The notes under the pieces were generated by a model that worked only from the letters and a program-made list of their open reading frames with translations, was not told where the DNA came from and did not search any database. From an uncultured Bradyrhizobium sp. (GTDB lineage Bacteria; Pseudomonadota; Alphaproteobacteria; Rhizobiales; Xanthobacteraceae), in NCBI RefSeq assembly GCF_947648125.1, contig NZ_CANSMR010000010.1, positions 186,001 through 250,000 on the forward strand: a stretch of DNA of 64,000 bases, given 5' to 3'. The stretch's first letter is position 1. Every line of letters begins with the position of its first letter. The translations under genes and the position numbers were made by a program. Below, piece by piece: positions 26,826-37,194 of this stretch.

Positions 26826-26904
26826 GAGCCCGGAATCCACTCCCCGTCTAGCCCCGGCCCTGATGGATTCCGGGCTCAGTTTCTCAGATGCGCAATTGCG
26901 CATC
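26826..26904. repeat. Inverted repeat plus 18-bp perfect palindrome, glnD downstream region
   Basis: GAGCCCGGAATCCA (26826-26839) is mirrored exactly by TGGATTCCGGGCTC (26864-26877). GATGCGCAATTGCGCATC at 26887-26904 is a perfect self-complementary palindrome. They lie in the convergent gap after the small hypothetical gene. Confidence 0.75.
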
Positions 26905-26931
26905 GGGAACGACGCTTGCAGAGAGCTTGCC

Positions 26932-29724
26932 TTACGCCGCCGGCTTCGCCGCCTGGTCCTCGCTCGACAACAGATGCAGCAGCGCGCTCTTGATCGCGGC
27001 CTGCCGGGTCGGCGCGGTGATCTGGGCGCCAAGCAGGTCGGTGACGTAGAACACGTCGCGGGCGCGTTCGCCGAAGGTCGCGACATGCGCCGAGGCGATG
27101 TTGAGGTTGAGCTTCGAGATCGCTGTGGTTAGCTGGTAGAGCAGGCCGGGGCGGTCGAGACCGGAGACCTCGATCACGGTGTAGCGGTCGGACCACTGGT
27201 TGTTGATGGTCACTTCGGGCTCGACGATGAACGGGCGCGTCTTGCTGCGCACCGCGCGCTTGGCCACGGCCTCGGGCAGCCTGAGCTTGCCTTCCAGCAC
27301 CTGCTCGATCATCTCGCCGATCCGCGTCGCGCGGCGGCCCTCGTCATCGTCCCGGTCGTATTCGCGCGAGATCGAGATGGTGTCGAGCGCGCGGCCGTCG
27401 GTCGTGGTGTAGATCTGCGCGTCGACGATGTTGGCGCCGGCGGAGGCGCAGGCGCCCGCGATGATCGACAGCAGCCAGGGATGGTCGGTCGCCAGAATCG
27501 TGAGCTCGGTGACGGCACGGACCTCGTCGAAGCCGACATTGATCGCAAGCTTGTGGCCGGCCTGCTCGCTGGCGCGGATGAAGCGCGCCTGGCGGATCTT
27601 GCGTTGCAGCTCGACCTTGAGCCAGTAGGCCGGGTAGTGCCGGCCGATATAGGCATTGAGCTCGGCCTCCGGCCATTCGGTGAAGGCGCGGCGGAATTCG
27701 GCCTGCGCCACCGCGATGCGCTGGGCGCGATTGACCTCGGAGAAGCCGCCGGTCAGCACCGGCTCCGTTTCGTAATACAGCGTGCGCAAGAGCTGCGCCT
27801 TCCAGCCGTTCCAGACGCCGGGGCCGACGCCGCGGATGTCGGCGGTGGTCAGGATCGTGAGCAGCTTCATCTGCTCGACGGATTGCACCACGGCGGCGAA
27901 ATTCTCGATGGTCTTGCGGTCCGACAGATCGCGCGATTGCGCCACCGTCGACATCGTCAGATGTTCCTCGATCAGCCACGCCACCAGTTCGGTGTCGGCG
28001 GCCGAGAAGCCGAGCCGCGGGCACAGCCGCCGCGCCACCTTGGCGCCGGCGATCGAATGATCCTCAGGCCGGCCCTTGGCGATGTCGTGCAGCAGGGTTG
28101 CGATATAGATCACCGGGCGGTGTTCGGGGCGAATTTTGCGGAACAGGTCGCTGGCGACCGTGAACTCCTCGTTGCCGCCGCGCTCGATGTCCTGCAGGAA
28201 GCCGATGCAGCGGAGCAGATGCTCGTCCACCGTGTAGTGGTGGTACATGTTGAACTGCATCATCGAGACGATCTTGCCGAAGGCACGGATGAAATGGCCG
28301 AGCACGCCGGTCTCGTTCATCCGCCGCAGCACGGTCTCCGCATCGTTCGAGGTCAGGATCTCCATGAACAGGCGGTTGGCTTCCTCGTTGTCGCGAAGCT
28401 GGGTGTTGATCAGCCTCAGCGAGCGCGTCACCGTGCGCATCGCGTCGGGATGGAAGGCGAGGTTGTTCTGCTGCGCGAGGCGGAAGATCCGGATCAGGTT
28501 GACCGGATCGTGCTTGAACACATCAGGGGCGGCGAGGTTGATGCGGTTGTTGTCGACGATGAAGTCGTCGCTGCCGGCCACTCGCCGTCGTTTGGCGCCG
28601 GGCCGCAGCCGCGCCACCATCCGGCTCAGCACCGGCGCCGGCTTGTTGTGCTCCTCTTCGAGCTTGGCGCACAGGATCGCGGTGAGATCGCCGACGTCCT
28701 TGGCGATCAGGAAGTAGTGCTTCATGAAGCGCTCGACGTCCTGCATGCCGGGATGCGAGGTGTAGCCGAGGCGCACCGCGATCTCGCGCTGCATGTCGAA
28801 CGACAGCCGCTCCTCGGCACGTCCGGCGAAGAAGTGCAGATTGCAGCGCACCGACCACAGGAAGTCGGCGCAGCGGCGGAAGGTGCGGTATTCCTGGGCG
28901 TCGAATACGCCGCGTTCCAGCAGCTCGTCGGTCTCGCGCACGCGGTAGACGTATTTCGCGATCCAGAACAGCGTATGCAGGTCGCGCAGGCCGCCCTTGC
29001 CATCCTTGACGTTGGGCTCGACCAGATAGCGCGACTGGCCGGCGCGGCGATGCCGCTCCTCGCGCTCGGCGAGCTTGGCGGTGACGAATTCCGCCGCGGT
29101 GCCCTGCACGACTTCCTTGTCGAAGCGTTCGACCAACTCGTCATAGAGCGGCTGGTCGCCGGTCAGGAAGCGCGTCTCCAGGATCGCGGTGCGGATCGTC
29201 ATGTCGCCGCGCGCCTGGCGGATCGATTCATCGACCGAGCGCGTGGCGTGGCCGACCTTCAGCCCCATGTCCCAGAGACAATAGAGGATGGCTTCGGCGA
29301 CCTGCTCGCCCCAGGCGGTCTGCTTGTAGGGCAGGATGAACAACAGATCGATGTCGGATTCCGGCGCCATCAGCCCGCGGCCATAGCCGCCGGTCGCGAC
29401 CACGGCCATGCGCTCGGCGCCCGAGGGGATCGGCGAGTGATACAGATGCCGGGTCGCTGCCGCGTAGAGGATGCGGATGATCTCGTCCTGCACGAAGCAG
29501 AGCCGTTCGGCACAACGCCGGCCGTGACGGTCCTTCAGCAGCAGCGTCTGCGCCGTGGCGCGCGCCGCGATCAGCTCGGCCTTGAGCAGCTGCGCCATCG
29601 CGGCGCGGAACTGGTCCTCGCGGCCGGCATGCTGCTCGGCGAGTGCATTGACCGCAGCGGTGATCCGCTCGGTCTCGAAACGATCATCCGCTTCAGGGCG
29701 GACTTCGGCTACGACGCTGTCCAT
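26932..29724 (-). CDS. glnD: [Protein-PII] uridylyltransferase/uridylyl-removing enzyme
   Basis: A 930-residue GlnD, the nitrogen sensor that adds UMP to PII proteins when glutamine is low and removes it when glutamine is high. In order it has the nucleotidyltransferase domain (TGGYGRGLMAPESDIDLLF, residues 111-129, with metal-binding D124 and D126), a linker with the GlnD signature KDGKGGLRDLHTLFWI, an HD hydrolase domain (ATLLHDIAKGRPEDHS near 525), and two C-terminal ACT domains. The length is that of rhizobial GlnD. It is divergent from the transporter gene set at 29923. Confidence 0.95.
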   Translation of the reverse strand: MDSVVAEVRPEADDRFETERITAAVNALAEQHAGREDQFRAAMAQLLKAELIAARATAQTLLLKDRHGRRCAERLCFVQDEIIRILYAAATRHLYHSPIPSGAERMAVVATGGYGRGLMAPESDIDLLFILPYKQTAWGEQVAEAILYCLWDMGLKVGHATRSVDESIRQARGDMTIRTAILETRFLTGDQPLYDELVERFDKEVVQGTAAEFVTAKLAEREERHRRAGQSRYLVEPNVKDGKGGLRDLHTLFWIAKYVYRVRETDELLERGVFDAQEYRTFRRCADFLWSVRCNLHFFAGRAEERLSFDMQREIAVRLGYTSHPGMQDVERFMKHYFLIAKDVGDLTAILCAKLEEEHNKPAPVLSRMVARLRPGAKRRRVAGSDDFIVDNNRINLAAPDVFKHDPVNLIRIFRLAQQNNLAFHPDAMRTVTRSLRLINTQLRDNEEANRLFMEILTSNDAETVLRRMNETGVLGHFIRAFGKIVSMMQFNMYHHYTVDEHLLRCIGFLQDIERGGNEEFTVASDLFRKIRPEHRPVIYIATLLHDIAKGRPEDHSIAGAKVARRLCPRLGFSAADTELVAWLIEEHLTMSTVAQSRDLSDRKTIENFAAVVQSVEQMKLLTILTTADIRGVGPGVWNGWKAQLLRTLYYETEPVLTGGFSEVNRAQRIAVAQAEFRRAFTEWPEAELNAYIGRHYPAYWLKVELQRKIRQARFIRASEQAGHKLAINVGFDEVRAVTELTILATDHPWLLSIIAGACASAGANIVDAQIYTTTDGRALDTISISREYDRDDDEGRRATRIGEMIEQVLEGKLRLPEAVAKRAVRSKTRPFIVEPEVTINNQWSDRYTVIEVSGLDRPGLLYQLTTAISKLNLNIASAHVATFGERARDVFYVTDLLGAQITAPTRQAAIKSALLHLLSSEDQAAKPAA

Positions 29725-29922
29725 ACGTTCATCCGATATCGGACGGAGCTGTTGCTGTCACTGACCAAAGTATAACGACAGCAGCTCCATGCTCTCCTGA
29801 CGACGCCGTGAGCAAGATCGTTCTCGCGCCATCTCGTAAAGGGTAGAGATTTTCTCGTTGACCGCAAGGCTAACTCATTGAATTAAAAGACTGTTTATTA
29901 ATCAACCTGAGGGGGTCGACCA

Positions 29923-30897
29923 ATGCAGAAATTTTTCCGGCGCGCTTTCGCGACGCTGTTCGCGATCTCCGCGTTGCTGCCTGGCACAGCGCTTGCCGCC
30001 GACGCGCTGAAGGAGATCCGGATCGACTGGGCGACCTACAATCCGGTGTCGATGGTCCTGAAGCAGAAGGGTCTGCTGGAGAAGGAGTTCGCCAAGGACG
30101 GCATCAGCATCGTCTGGGTGCAGTCGGCCGGCTCCAACAAGGCGCTCGAATTCCTCAACGCCGGTTCGATCGATCTCGGCTCGACCGCGGGCTCGGCCGC
30201 TTTGGTGGCCCGGATCAACGGCAATCCGATCAAGTCGATCTACGTTTATTCGCGTCCTGAATGGACCGCGCTGGTCACCGCCAAGGACTCCAAGATCGCC
30301 TCGGTTGCCGACCTCAAGGGCAAGCGCGTCGCGGTGACGCGCGGCACCGACCCGCACATCTTCCTGGTCCGTGCGCTGCTCGGCGCCGGTTTGACCGAAA
30401 AGGACATCACGCCGGTACTGCTGCAGCACGCCGACGGCAAGACCGCGCTGATCCGCGGCGATGTCGACGCCTGGGCCGGCCTCGACCCGATGATGGCGCA
30501 GGCCGAGGTCGAGGACGGCGCCAAGCTGTTCTACCGCAAGGCCGACGCCAACACCTGGGGCATCCTCAATGTGCGCGAGGAGTTCTTGAAAGCGCATCCG
30601 GATATCGTCCGCCGCGTGCTCGGAGCTTACGAGGAGGCGCGGAAATATTCGCTGGCGAACTACGACGAGCTGAAGAAGACCTTCATCGCCGTGACCAAGC
30701 TGCCGGACGCCGTGGTCGACAAGCAGCTCAAGGAGCGCACCGAGCTGACCCACAGCCGGATCGGCGCTCCCCAGCGCGAGTCGATTTTGGCCGCGGGCCT
30801 CGCCTTGCAGCAGGCTGGCGTGATCGACGCCAAGACGGACGTGAAGGCCGCGCTCGACAGCCTGATCGACGATCAGGTCCCGCTTCCGACGAACTAG
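29923..30897 (+). CDS. Aliphatic sulfonate-type (SsuA/TauA-like) ABC substrate-binding protein
   Basis: A 324-residue periplasmic protein with signal peptide (MQKFFRRAFATLFAISALLP, ending GTALA). The mature part begins KEIRIDWATYNPVSMVLKQK and contains VQSAGSNKALEFLNAGSIDL and AVTRGTDPHIFLVRALLGAG, both typical of the SsuA/NMT1-like family. GAGGGGG is upstream of the ATG. It is the first gene of an SsuA-SsuC-SsuB-like set; a 222-base gap with a palindromic element separates it from the permease. No sulfonate monooxygenase is adjacent, so the ligand is only inferred from the family. Confidence 0.88.
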   Translation: MQKFFRRAFATLFAISALLPGTALAADALKEIRIDWATYNPVSMVLKQKGLLEKEFAKDGISIVWVQSAGSNKALEFLNAGSIDLGSTAGSAALVARINGNPIKSIYVYSRPEWTALVTAKDSKIASVADLKGKRVAVTRGTDPHIFLVRALLGAGLTEKDITPVLLQHADGKTALIRGDVDAWAGLDPMMAQAEVEDGAKLFYRKADANTWGILNVREEFLKAHPDIVRRVLGAYEEARKYSLANYDELKKTFIAVTKLPDAVVDKQLKERTELTHSRIGAPQRESILAAGLALQQAGVIDAKTDVKAALDSLIDDQVPLPTN

Positions 30898-30905
30898 CTA
30901 CCGTT

Positions 30906-31053
30906 GCACCCTCTCCCCTTGTGGGAGAGGGTCGCTTCGCGCAGCGAAGCGGGGTGACGGGTTCTCTCCCCTCGGCGCTCTCTAGCAAGCGGATAGAGAC
31001 CCCTCATCCGTCGCGGACTGCGTCCGCGCCACCTTCTCCCACAAGGGGAGAAG
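30906..31053. repeat. Palindromic element, family A variant (CTCTCCCCTTGTGGGAG), copy 3
   Basis: CCCTCTCCCCTTGTGGGAGA at the left end is mirrored by TTCTCCCACAAGGGGAGAAG at the right end. It splits the binding-protein gene from the permease gene within one transcription direction. Confidence 0.85.
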
Positions 31054-31119
31054 GAAAGAGGGCGCCGCGGCTCGCGTTTCGACCCACCTTGCAATCCCGC
31101 CGGAAGAATAGTTCTTGCT

Positions 31120-31962
31120 ATGGCCATGACCGTTGACCTGCCTGCGCTGGAACAGACGGCCGCGCCGCGTGCGGCGGCGGCGCGGTGGTCGCGTTTTGCG
31201 CGCCCGGTGCTCGGGCTCGTGGTGCCGGTCGTGCTCGCGCTGGGCTGGGAACTGGTCGTTGATCTCGGCTATTCCAACGGCCGCCTGGTGCCGCCGCCGT
31301 CAAAGGTGTTCGAGACTATCGTGGCGCTCGCCAAAAGCGGCGAGCTGTCGCGCCATATCCTGGCGACGCTATGGCGGGTCGGCGCGGGCTTTGCGCTCGG
31401 CGTCATCGCCGGCACCCTCATGGGCGCGATCTCCGGCTACTGGGATTTCGCCAAGCGGCTGCTTGATCCGACCGTACAGGCGCTGCGTGCGATCCCCTCG
31501 CTCGCCTGGGTGCCGCTGTTCGTGCTCTGGCTCGGCATCTTCGAGACCTCGAAGGTCGCGCTGATCGCGGTCGGCGTGTTCTTTCCGATCTATCTCGGCG
31601 TGATGGGCGCGATCCTGTCGGTCGATCGCAAGATCGTCGAGGTCGGCCGCGTGTTCCGCCTCTCCGGACCCGCCATGATCCGCCGCATCCTGTTGCCGGC
31701 TGTGCTGCCGGCCTATGTGGTGTCGCTGCGGGTCGGGCTCGGCCTCGGCTGGATGTTCGTGGTCGCGGCCGAACTGATCGGCGCCTCCGAAGGTCTCGGC
31801 TATCTCCTGCTCGACGGCCAGCAACTCGGCAAGCCGGCGCAGATCCTCGCCGCGATCGTGATCTTCGCGATCCTCGGCAAACTGACCGACTGGCTGATCG
31901 AGGTCGCGACAGCGCCGCTGCTGCGCTGGCAGGATGCGTTCGGCGCGCGGGGAGGGCAGTGA
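31120..31962 (+). CDS. ABC transporter permease (SsuC/TauC-like)
   Basis: A 280-residue inner-membrane permease with about six helices. It has the BPD_transp_1 fold, with a family EAA-like loop in GRVFRLSGPAMIRRILLPAVLP and a conserved VQALRAIPSLAWVPLFVLW segment. The stop overlaps the ATG of the ATPase gene by one base (TGATG), so the two are coupled. It supplies the membrane channel for the importer. Confidence 0.88.
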   Translation: MAMTVDLPALEQTAAPRAAAARWSRFARPVLGLVVPVVLALGWELVVDLGYSNGRLVPPPSKVFETIVALAKSGELSRHILATLWRVGAGFALGVIAGTLMGAISGYWDFAKRLLDPTVQALRAIPSLAWVPLFVLWLGIFETSKVALIAVGVFFPIYLGVMGAILSVDRKIVEVGRVFRLSGPAMIRRILLPAVLPAYVVSLRVGLGLGWMFVVAAELIGASEGLGYLLLDGQQLGKPAQILAAIVIFAILGKLTDWLIEVATAPLLRWQDAFGARGGQ

Positions 31963-32747
31963 TGCTGGCACTGAAGGACGTCGGCAAGACCTATCCGAAC
32001 GGCGTCCACGCGCTGGAACGTTTCTCGGCCGAGATTTCGCTCGGCGAGATCATCGCCATCATCGGCGGCTCCGGTTGCGGCAAGTCGACACTCTTACGCG
32101 CCATCGCCGGCCTCGATCGCGCCAGCACCGGCAGCGTGACGCTCGACAATGCGGTGATCACGTCACCGCACGCCAAGATCGGCATCATCTTCCAGGAGCC
32201 GCGGCTTTTGCCCTGGCTCAGCGTCGCCGACAATATCGGCTTCGGTCTCGCCGACCTCGCGGCTGATGTCAGGCGCAAAAGGGTCGCCGCGGCGCTGGCC
32301 CGCGTCGGCCTCGCTGACAAGGCTGCGGCCTGGCCGCGTGAGCTCTCCGGCGGGCAGGCGCAGCGGGTCGCGATCGCCCGTGCGCTGGTGCCGCAGCCGG
32401 AGGTGCTGCTGCTCGACGAGCCGTTCTCGGCGCTCGATGCGTTCACGCGGCGCGACCTGCAGGACCACCTGCTCGATCTCTGGGCCGACACGCGCCCGAC
32501 CCTGATCCTGGTCACCCATGACGTCGACGAGGCGGTGGTGCTGGCTGACCGCGTGCTGGTGATGCGGCCGCGGCCGGGCCGGCTGTTCGAGGAGATCACC
32601 ATCAATCTGGCGCGGCCGCGCGACCGCAAATCCGAGCTGTTCGATACCTTCAAGCGCCGCGTGCTGACCGCGCTCGACCGCTCGCTGGACCGTTCGGTGC
32701 GTGACGTCACGGACAAATCGAGCGCCGGCGAGGCGATGTGGTGGTGA
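31962..32747 (+). CDS. ABC transporter ATP-binding protein (SsuB/TauB-like)
   Basis: A 261-residue importer ATPase. Walker A is GGSGCGKSTLLRAIAG, the Q-loop is GIIFQEPRLLPW, the signature motif is LSGGQAQR, Walker B is EVLLLDEPFSALD and the H-loop is LVTHDVDEAVVLADR. GGAGGG lies five bases before the ATG at 31962; a GTG at 31959 is also open. The order of binding protein, permease, ATPase matches sulfonate, nitrate or taurine importers. Confidence 0.9.
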   Translation: MLALKDVGKTYPNGVHALERFSAEISLGEIIAIIGGSGCGKSTLLRAIAGLDRASTGSVTLDNAVITSPHAKIGIIFQEPRLLPWLSVADNIGFGLADLAADVRRKRVAAALARVGLADKAAAWPRELSGGQAQRVAIARALVPQPEVLLLDEPFSALDAFTRRDLQDHLLDLWADTRPTLILVTHDVDEAVVLADRVLVMRPRPGRLFEEITINLARPRDRKSELFDTFKRRVLTALDRSLDRSVRDVTDKSSAGEAMWW

Positions 32748-32805
32748 CATCGGCGCCATAAGGCCTTACATCCGAAGGCTAAGAAGAATAGCCGGGAGCA
32801 GAACC

Positions 32806-33315
32806 ATGGACTCCGCCGAACTCCGCGCAATGCAGGCTCCGATCAAGGAGCGCTACAAGACCGATCCCCAGGCCGCCGTGGTCACGTTGAAGGCCAAGGG
32901 CACGATCGACAACGAAAGCCTGTCCTGCAAGGTCGAAACCGGCCGCGCGCTCGCGGTCGCCGGCCTGCATCCCGCCACCGGCGGCTCCGGGCTCGAGCTC
33001 TGCTCCGGCGACATGCTCTTGGAAGCGCTGGTCGCCTGTGCCGGCGTCACGCTGAAATCGGTCGCAACCGCCGTCGAGGTGCCGCTTAAGGTCGGCAACG
33101 TGTTCGCCGAGGGCGATCTGGATTTCCGCGGCACGCTCGGCGTCGACAAGGAGGCCCCGGTCGGCTTCCGCGAGATCCGTCTCCGCTTCGACGTCGGCAC
33201 CGACGCGCCGCAGGACAAGCTCGATCTGCTGCTGAAGCTCACCGAGCGCTATTGCGTAGTCTACCAGACCATCAAGAACGGCCCGAAAGTGTCGGTCACG
33301 ATGCAGCGGGTTTAG
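32806..33315 (+). CDS. OsmC family protein
   Basis: A 169-residue OsmC-like protein. The two reactive cysteines of the family are visible: C78 in LVACAGVTLKS and C150 in ERYCVVYQTI. OsmC proteins reduce organic hydroperoxides with thiols. GGGAG precedes the ATG, and the gene follows the importer ATPase by 58 bases, so it may be co-transcribed. A physiological link to the importer is possible but unproven. Confidence 0.88.
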   Translation: MDSAELRAMQAPIKERYKTDPQAAVVTLKAKGTIDNESLSCKVETGRALAVAGLHPATGGSGLELCSGDMLLEALVACAGVTLKSVATAVEVPLKVGNVFAEGDLDFRGTLGVDKEAPVGFREIRLRFDVGTDAPQDKLDLLLKLTERYCVVYQTIKNGPKVSVTMQRV

Positions 33316-33317
33316 CG

Positions 33318-33439
33318 CGTCGCCCCGGCGAAAGCCGGGGCCCATACGCCGTGTCCTCTCGGTTCAAGCCGCGCTGCCCGACGGCTTTCGCTCCTCACAC
33401 CCATTCGTGGTTATGGGTCCCGGCCTTCGTCGGGACGAC
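33318..33439. repeat. Palindromic element, family D (GTCGTCCCGGCGAAG type), copy 1
   Basis: CGCCCCGGCGAAAGCCGGGG at the left and GTCCCGGCCTTCGTCGGGAC at the right form the ends, with a GGTTATGGGTCC inner segment. It lies just after the osmC stop. Confidence 0.75.
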
Positions 33440-33444
33440 ACTCG

Positions 33445-34245
33445 ATGTCCCCCGAACTCCACTTCGTCCTGCTCCTCGTGCTGCGCATGGCGGTTGCCGC
33501 CGCCTTCGTGGTCAGTGCGTCCATCATCACGGAACGGTCGGGGCCGGTGATCGGCGCACTGATCGCCACCCTGCCGATCTCGGCCGGGCCGTCCTACACC
33601 TTCCTCGCGCTCGATCATGACGCTGCCTTCATCGCCGAGGGCGCGTTGTCGAGCCTGCCGGTCAATGCGGCGACGATCTTCATGGGCCTGACTTATGCCG
33701 TGCTGGCGCAGCGCTTCAGCATGTGGATCAGCGCGGGCTCCGCGATCGCGTTGTGGCTGGTGCTCGGCACCATCATCCGCCAGTTCGCATGGACGCTTGC
33801 CGGCGGTTTGATCCTCAATGCCATTGCCTTCGCGATCTGCATTCCGCTGCTCAGGCCCTATCGGCACGTCCGGAAAATGCCGCTGATCGCGCGGCGCTGG
33901 TACGATATTCCGCTGCGCGCTGCGCTGGTCGCAAGCTTGGTCGGCACCGTCGTCACCGCGTCGACCTGGGTCGGTCCGCGCGTCACGGGCGTGATCGCGC
34001 TGTTTCCGATCGTGTTCTCCTCGATGATGCTGATCCTGCATCCGCGCATTGGTGGCCCCGCCACCGCCGCCGTGCTCGCCAACAGCGCCTGGGGCCTGCT
34101 CGGCTTCGGCCTCGGCATCGCCGTGCTGCATGTCGCGGTGCTGCAGTTCGGCTCGGCGATCGGCCTCAGCTGCGCACTCGCCACCTGCATCGCCTGGAAT
34201 CTGGCGCTGTGGCAGGTCGGGCGACGGCGCGCCGTGAAGCCGTAG
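33445..34245 (+). CDS. Multi-pass membrane protein of unknown function
   Basis: A 266-residue protein with roughly eight hydrophobic segments and a repeated layout: two similar halves, each with a GxLxAxLP-type glycine-rich stretch (GPVIGALIATLPISAGP; GVIALFPIVFSSM). This suggests an internal duplication, as in many small transporters. The C-terminus is basic. I cannot assign a family with certainty. It stands alone, followed by element B3 and the convergent mutS. Confidence 0.7.
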   Translation: MSPELHFVLLLVLRMAVAAAFVVSASIITERSGPVIGALIATLPISAGPSYTFLALDHDAAFIAEGALSSLPVNAATIFMGLTYAVLAQRFSMWISAGSAIALWLVLGTIIRQFAWTLAGGLILNAIAFAICIPLLRPYRHVRKMPLIARRWYDIPLRAALVASLVGTVVTASTWVGPRVTGVIALFPIVFSSMMLILHPRIGGPATAAVLANSAWGLLGFGLGIAVLHVAVLQFGSAIGLSCALATCIAWNLALWQVGRRRAVKP

Positions 34246-34248
34246 AGG

Positions 34249-34332
34249 CGTAGGATGGGTAGAGCGCAGCGAAACCATCATGCTTCGGCATACAACGATT
34301 GATGGGTTTCGCTGCGCTCTACCCATCCTACG
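34249..34332. repeat. Palindromic element, family B, copy 3
   Basis: CGTAGGATGGGTAGAGCGCA is mirrored by GCGCTCTACCCATCCTACGG. It lies between the convergent membrane-protein and mutS genes. Confidence 0.85.
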
Positions 34333-34346
34333 GTACTACGGCACGG

Positions 34347-37073
34347 CTACTGCTTCGGCAATTTCGCCCTCAACGCATACAGCGCATCGAGCGCCTCGCG
34401 CGGCGACATTTCGTCGGGGTGCAGTGCCTTCACCGCCTCGACCAGCAAATCCGTCTCGCTCGGCGGCTTATCCTCACTTGCGGCGCGGGAGGGCACGGCG
34501 AACAGCGGCAAATCGTCGACCAGAGCGCGCGCGGTCTGGCCGCGGTCCTGGGCTTCGAGCTTCGCCAGCACCGATTTGGCGCGGGTGATCACCGCGGGCG
34601 GCAGGCCGGCGAGCTTTGCGACCTGGATGCCGTAGGAACGGTCGGCGGAGCCGGGCAGCACCTCGTGCAGGAATACGACGTCGCCCTGCCATTCCTTGAC
34701 CCGCACCGTGGCGTTGAACATCCGCGGCAGCTTGGCCGAGAGCGCGGTCAGCTCGTGATAGTGGGTGGCAAAGAGCGTGCGGCAGCGGTTGCTTTCATGC
34801 AGATGCTCGATCGCGGCCCAGGCGATCGACAGGCCGTCGAAAGTCGCGGTCCCACGGCCGATCTCGTCGAGGATGACGAGCGACCGCTCGCTCGCCTGGT
34901 TGAGGATCACGGCGGTCTCGACCATCTCGACCATGAAGGTCGAGCGTCCGCGCGCCAGGTCGTCGGCGGCGCCGACGCGCGAGAACAGCCGGTCGACGAT
35001 GCCGAGCCGCGCCCGCGACGCCGGCACATACGAGCCGATCTGCGCCAACAGCGCGATCAGCGCGTTCTGGCGCAGGAAGGTCGATTTACCGGCCATGTTC
35101 GGTCCGGTGATCAGCCAGAGCTGGCCGGACTTCTGTCCCGGCGCCGGCGACAGGTCGCAGGCATTGGCGATGAACGGCTGGCCGTCGCGTTTGAGCGCCT
35201 GCTCGACCACCGGATGGCGGCCGCCCTCGATCGCAAAGCCGAGCGAGCCGTCGACCTCGGGCCGCACGTAATTGTCGTCGATCGCAAGCTTCGCCAGCGA
35301 GGTCGCGACGTCGAGCATCGCAAAGGCATGCGCGGCGTTGCGCAGATCGTCGCTGGCGGCGAGCGCCATCGCGCTCAGCCGTTCAAAGATCTCGAGCTCG
35401 AGATTGAGCGCGCGCTCGCCGGCATTGGCGATCTTGGCCTCGGTCTCGCCGAGCTCTGCCGTGGTGAAACGAACCTGTCCCGCCAGCGTCTGGCGATGGA
35501 TGAAGGTCGCATTGAGCGGCGGCGCGAACAGCTTGTCGCCGTGCTGCGCGGTGACCTCGACGAAATAGCCCAGCACATTGTTGTGCCGGATCTTCAGCGT
35601 CTTGATGCCGGTGTCCTCGGCATAGCGCGCCTGCATCGCGGCGACGACGAGGCGCGAGGCATCGCGCAAATTCCGGCTCTCGTCGAGCGCGGCCTCATAG
35701 CCTTCGCGGACGAAGCCGCCGTCGCGCTTGATCAGCGGCAATTGCTCGGACAGCGCGCGGGTGAACTCCTGCGCGAGATCGCGCGAGGGGCGTTGCAGCG
35801 CCGCCATCACGGTCGAAACCTCGGCCGCGGGACTAGCGAGCTGCGCGAGCAGCTCCAGCGCCTGGTCGGCGGCAAGGATGCCGTCGCGCAGGCTGGCGAG
35901 ATCGCGCGGGCCGCCGCGGCCGACCGAGAGCCGCGCCAGCGCGCGCGACATGTCGGGCGCGGCGCGCAGCACGGTCCTGATGTCCTCGCGCGCGGCTGAA
36001 TCCGCAACGAAGGTGGAGACGGCATCGAGCCGCCGTGCGATCACCGCAACATCGGTCAGCGGCGCGGCCAGCCGTTGTGCGAGGAGGCGCGAGCCCGCCG
36101 CGGTGACGGTGCAGTCGATCGCATCGAGCAGCGAGCCGCGGCGCTCGCCGGCGAGCGTCCGCGTCAGCTCGAGGTTGGCGCGGGTCGCCGGATCGATCGC
36201 CATCGTGGTGCCGGCAGCCTCGCGCGCCGGCGGCGACAGCGGCGGACGTTTGCCGACCTGGGTGCGGTCGATATAGGTGACGGCGGCGGCTGCGGCGGTC
36301 GCCTCCAGCCGCGACATCGCGGACAGGCCATCCATGGTCGCGACCGCGAAATAGTCGCACAGCCGCCGCTCCGATGTGGCGCTGTCGAACACGTCGCGGG
36401 TCAGCGGCGTCACCGACGGCAGCTCGCGCAAGGTCGGCGCGAGTTCATTGTCGCTGTACAGCGCGTCGGTGACGATCGCCTCGTTCGGATTGATGCGCGC
36501 CAGCGTCGCCGCGAGCTCCGATGTCGCGCACTCCGTCACCATGAATTCGGAGGTCGAGATGTCGATCCAAGCAAGGCCGAGACGATCCGCGCCGGCCGAG
36601 CCGCGGGCGCGTGCGATTGCGATCAGGTAATTGTTGGTGCGGGCGTCGAGCAGCGTGTCTTCGGTCAGCGTGCCCGGCGTCACCAGCCGCACCACGCCGC
36701 GGCGGACCACGCTTTTGTTGCCGCGGGCCTTTGCCTCCGCGGGATTTTCCGTCTGCTCGCACACCGCGACGCGGTGCCCGGCACCGATCAGGCGATGCAG
36801 GTAATCCTCTGAGCGTTCGACCGGAACGCCGCACATCGGGATGTCCATGCCCTGATGCTTGCCGCGCTTGGTCAGCACGATGCCGAGCGTCTTCGAGGCG
36901 ATCTCGGCATCCTCGAAGAACAGCTCGTAGAAATCGCCCATCCGGTAGAACAGCAGGAGGCCGGGGTGGGCGGCCTTGATCTCCAGATACTGTTCCATCA
37001 TCGGCGTGACGCGCGACGGCGCCTCGGCGGCAGTGGCTTCGGGCGGAACGGGGATGGGCTGCTGAATAGTCAT
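34347..37073 (-). CDS. mutS: DNA mismatch repair protein MutS
   Basis: A 908-residue MutS. The mismatch-recognition domain begins with [18 protein letters not shown] and [17 protein letters not shown], containing the conserved Phe-x-Glu-type FYELF wedge. The clamp and lever domains follow. The ATPase site shows [13 protein letters not shown] near residue 658, [14 protein letters not shown], and the Walker [17 protein letters not shown]. The start is taken at 37073 ([10 protein letters not shown]); an in-frame ATG ten codons upstream is also open. No mutL is adjacent. Confidence 0.95.
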   Translation of the reverse strand: MTIQQPIPVPPEATAAEAPSRVTPMMEQYLEIKAAHPGLLLFYRMGDFYELFFEDAEIASKTLGIVLTKRGKHQGMDIPMCGVPVERSEDYLHRLIGAGHRVAVCEQTENPAEAKARGNKSVVRRGVVRLVTPGTLTEDTLLDARTNNYLIAIARARGSAGADRLGLAWIDISTSEFMVTECATSELAATLARINPNEAIVTDALYSDNELAPTLRELPSVTPLTRDVFDSATSERRLCDYFAVATMDGLSAMSRLEATAAAAAVTYIDRTQVGKRPPLSPPAREAAGTTMAIDPATRANLELTRTLAGERRGSLLDAIDCTVTAAGSRLLAQRLAAPLTDVAVIARRLDAVSTFVADSAAREDIRTVLRAAPDMSRALARLSVGRGGPRDLASLRDGILAADQALELLAQLASPAAEVSTVMAALQRPSRDLAQEFTRALSEQLPLIKRDGGFVREGYEAALDESRNLRDASRLVVAAMQARYAEDTGIKTLKIRHNNVLGYFVEVTAQHGDKLFAPPLNATFIHRQTLAGQVRFTTAELGETEAKIANAGERALNLELEIFERLSAMALAASDDLRNAAHAFAMLDVATSLAKLAIDDNYVRPEVDGSLGFAIEGGRHPVVEQALKRDGQPFIANACDLSPAPGQKSGQLWLITGPNMAGKSTFLRQNALIALLAQIGSYVPASRARLGIVDRLFSRVGAADDLARGRSTFMVEMVETAVILNQASERSLVILDEIGRGTATFDGLSIAWAAIEHLHESNRCRTLFATHYHELTALSAKLPRMFNATVRVKEWQGDVVFLHEVLPGSADRSYGIQVAKLAGLPPAVITRAKSVLAKLEAQDRGQTARALVDDLPLFAVPSRAASEDKPPSETDLLVEAVKALHPDEMSPREALDALYALRAKLPKQ

Positions 37074-37194
37074 GAGGTGGCGGAAACTACAGAATTTCGC
37101 CATGCGGTCCTATCCGCGAAGGCGGAGTTTTCCACCCTGTCCACGGTGCCATTATGACAGCCCTCACGGTAATGCGTGCGGGGCGCGCAGCCGC

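Noticed and set aside
27481-29775. Long plus-strand reading frame of 764 residues opposite glnD
   Set aside because: It is in the GC-rich antisense frame of a clear GlnD and its translation is a low-complexity mix of Arg, Ala, Gly and His with no family signal.
34299-35999. Plus-strand reading frame of 566 residues opposite mutS
   Set aside because: MutS motifs are intact on the minus strand, and the antisense translation has no recognisable pattern.
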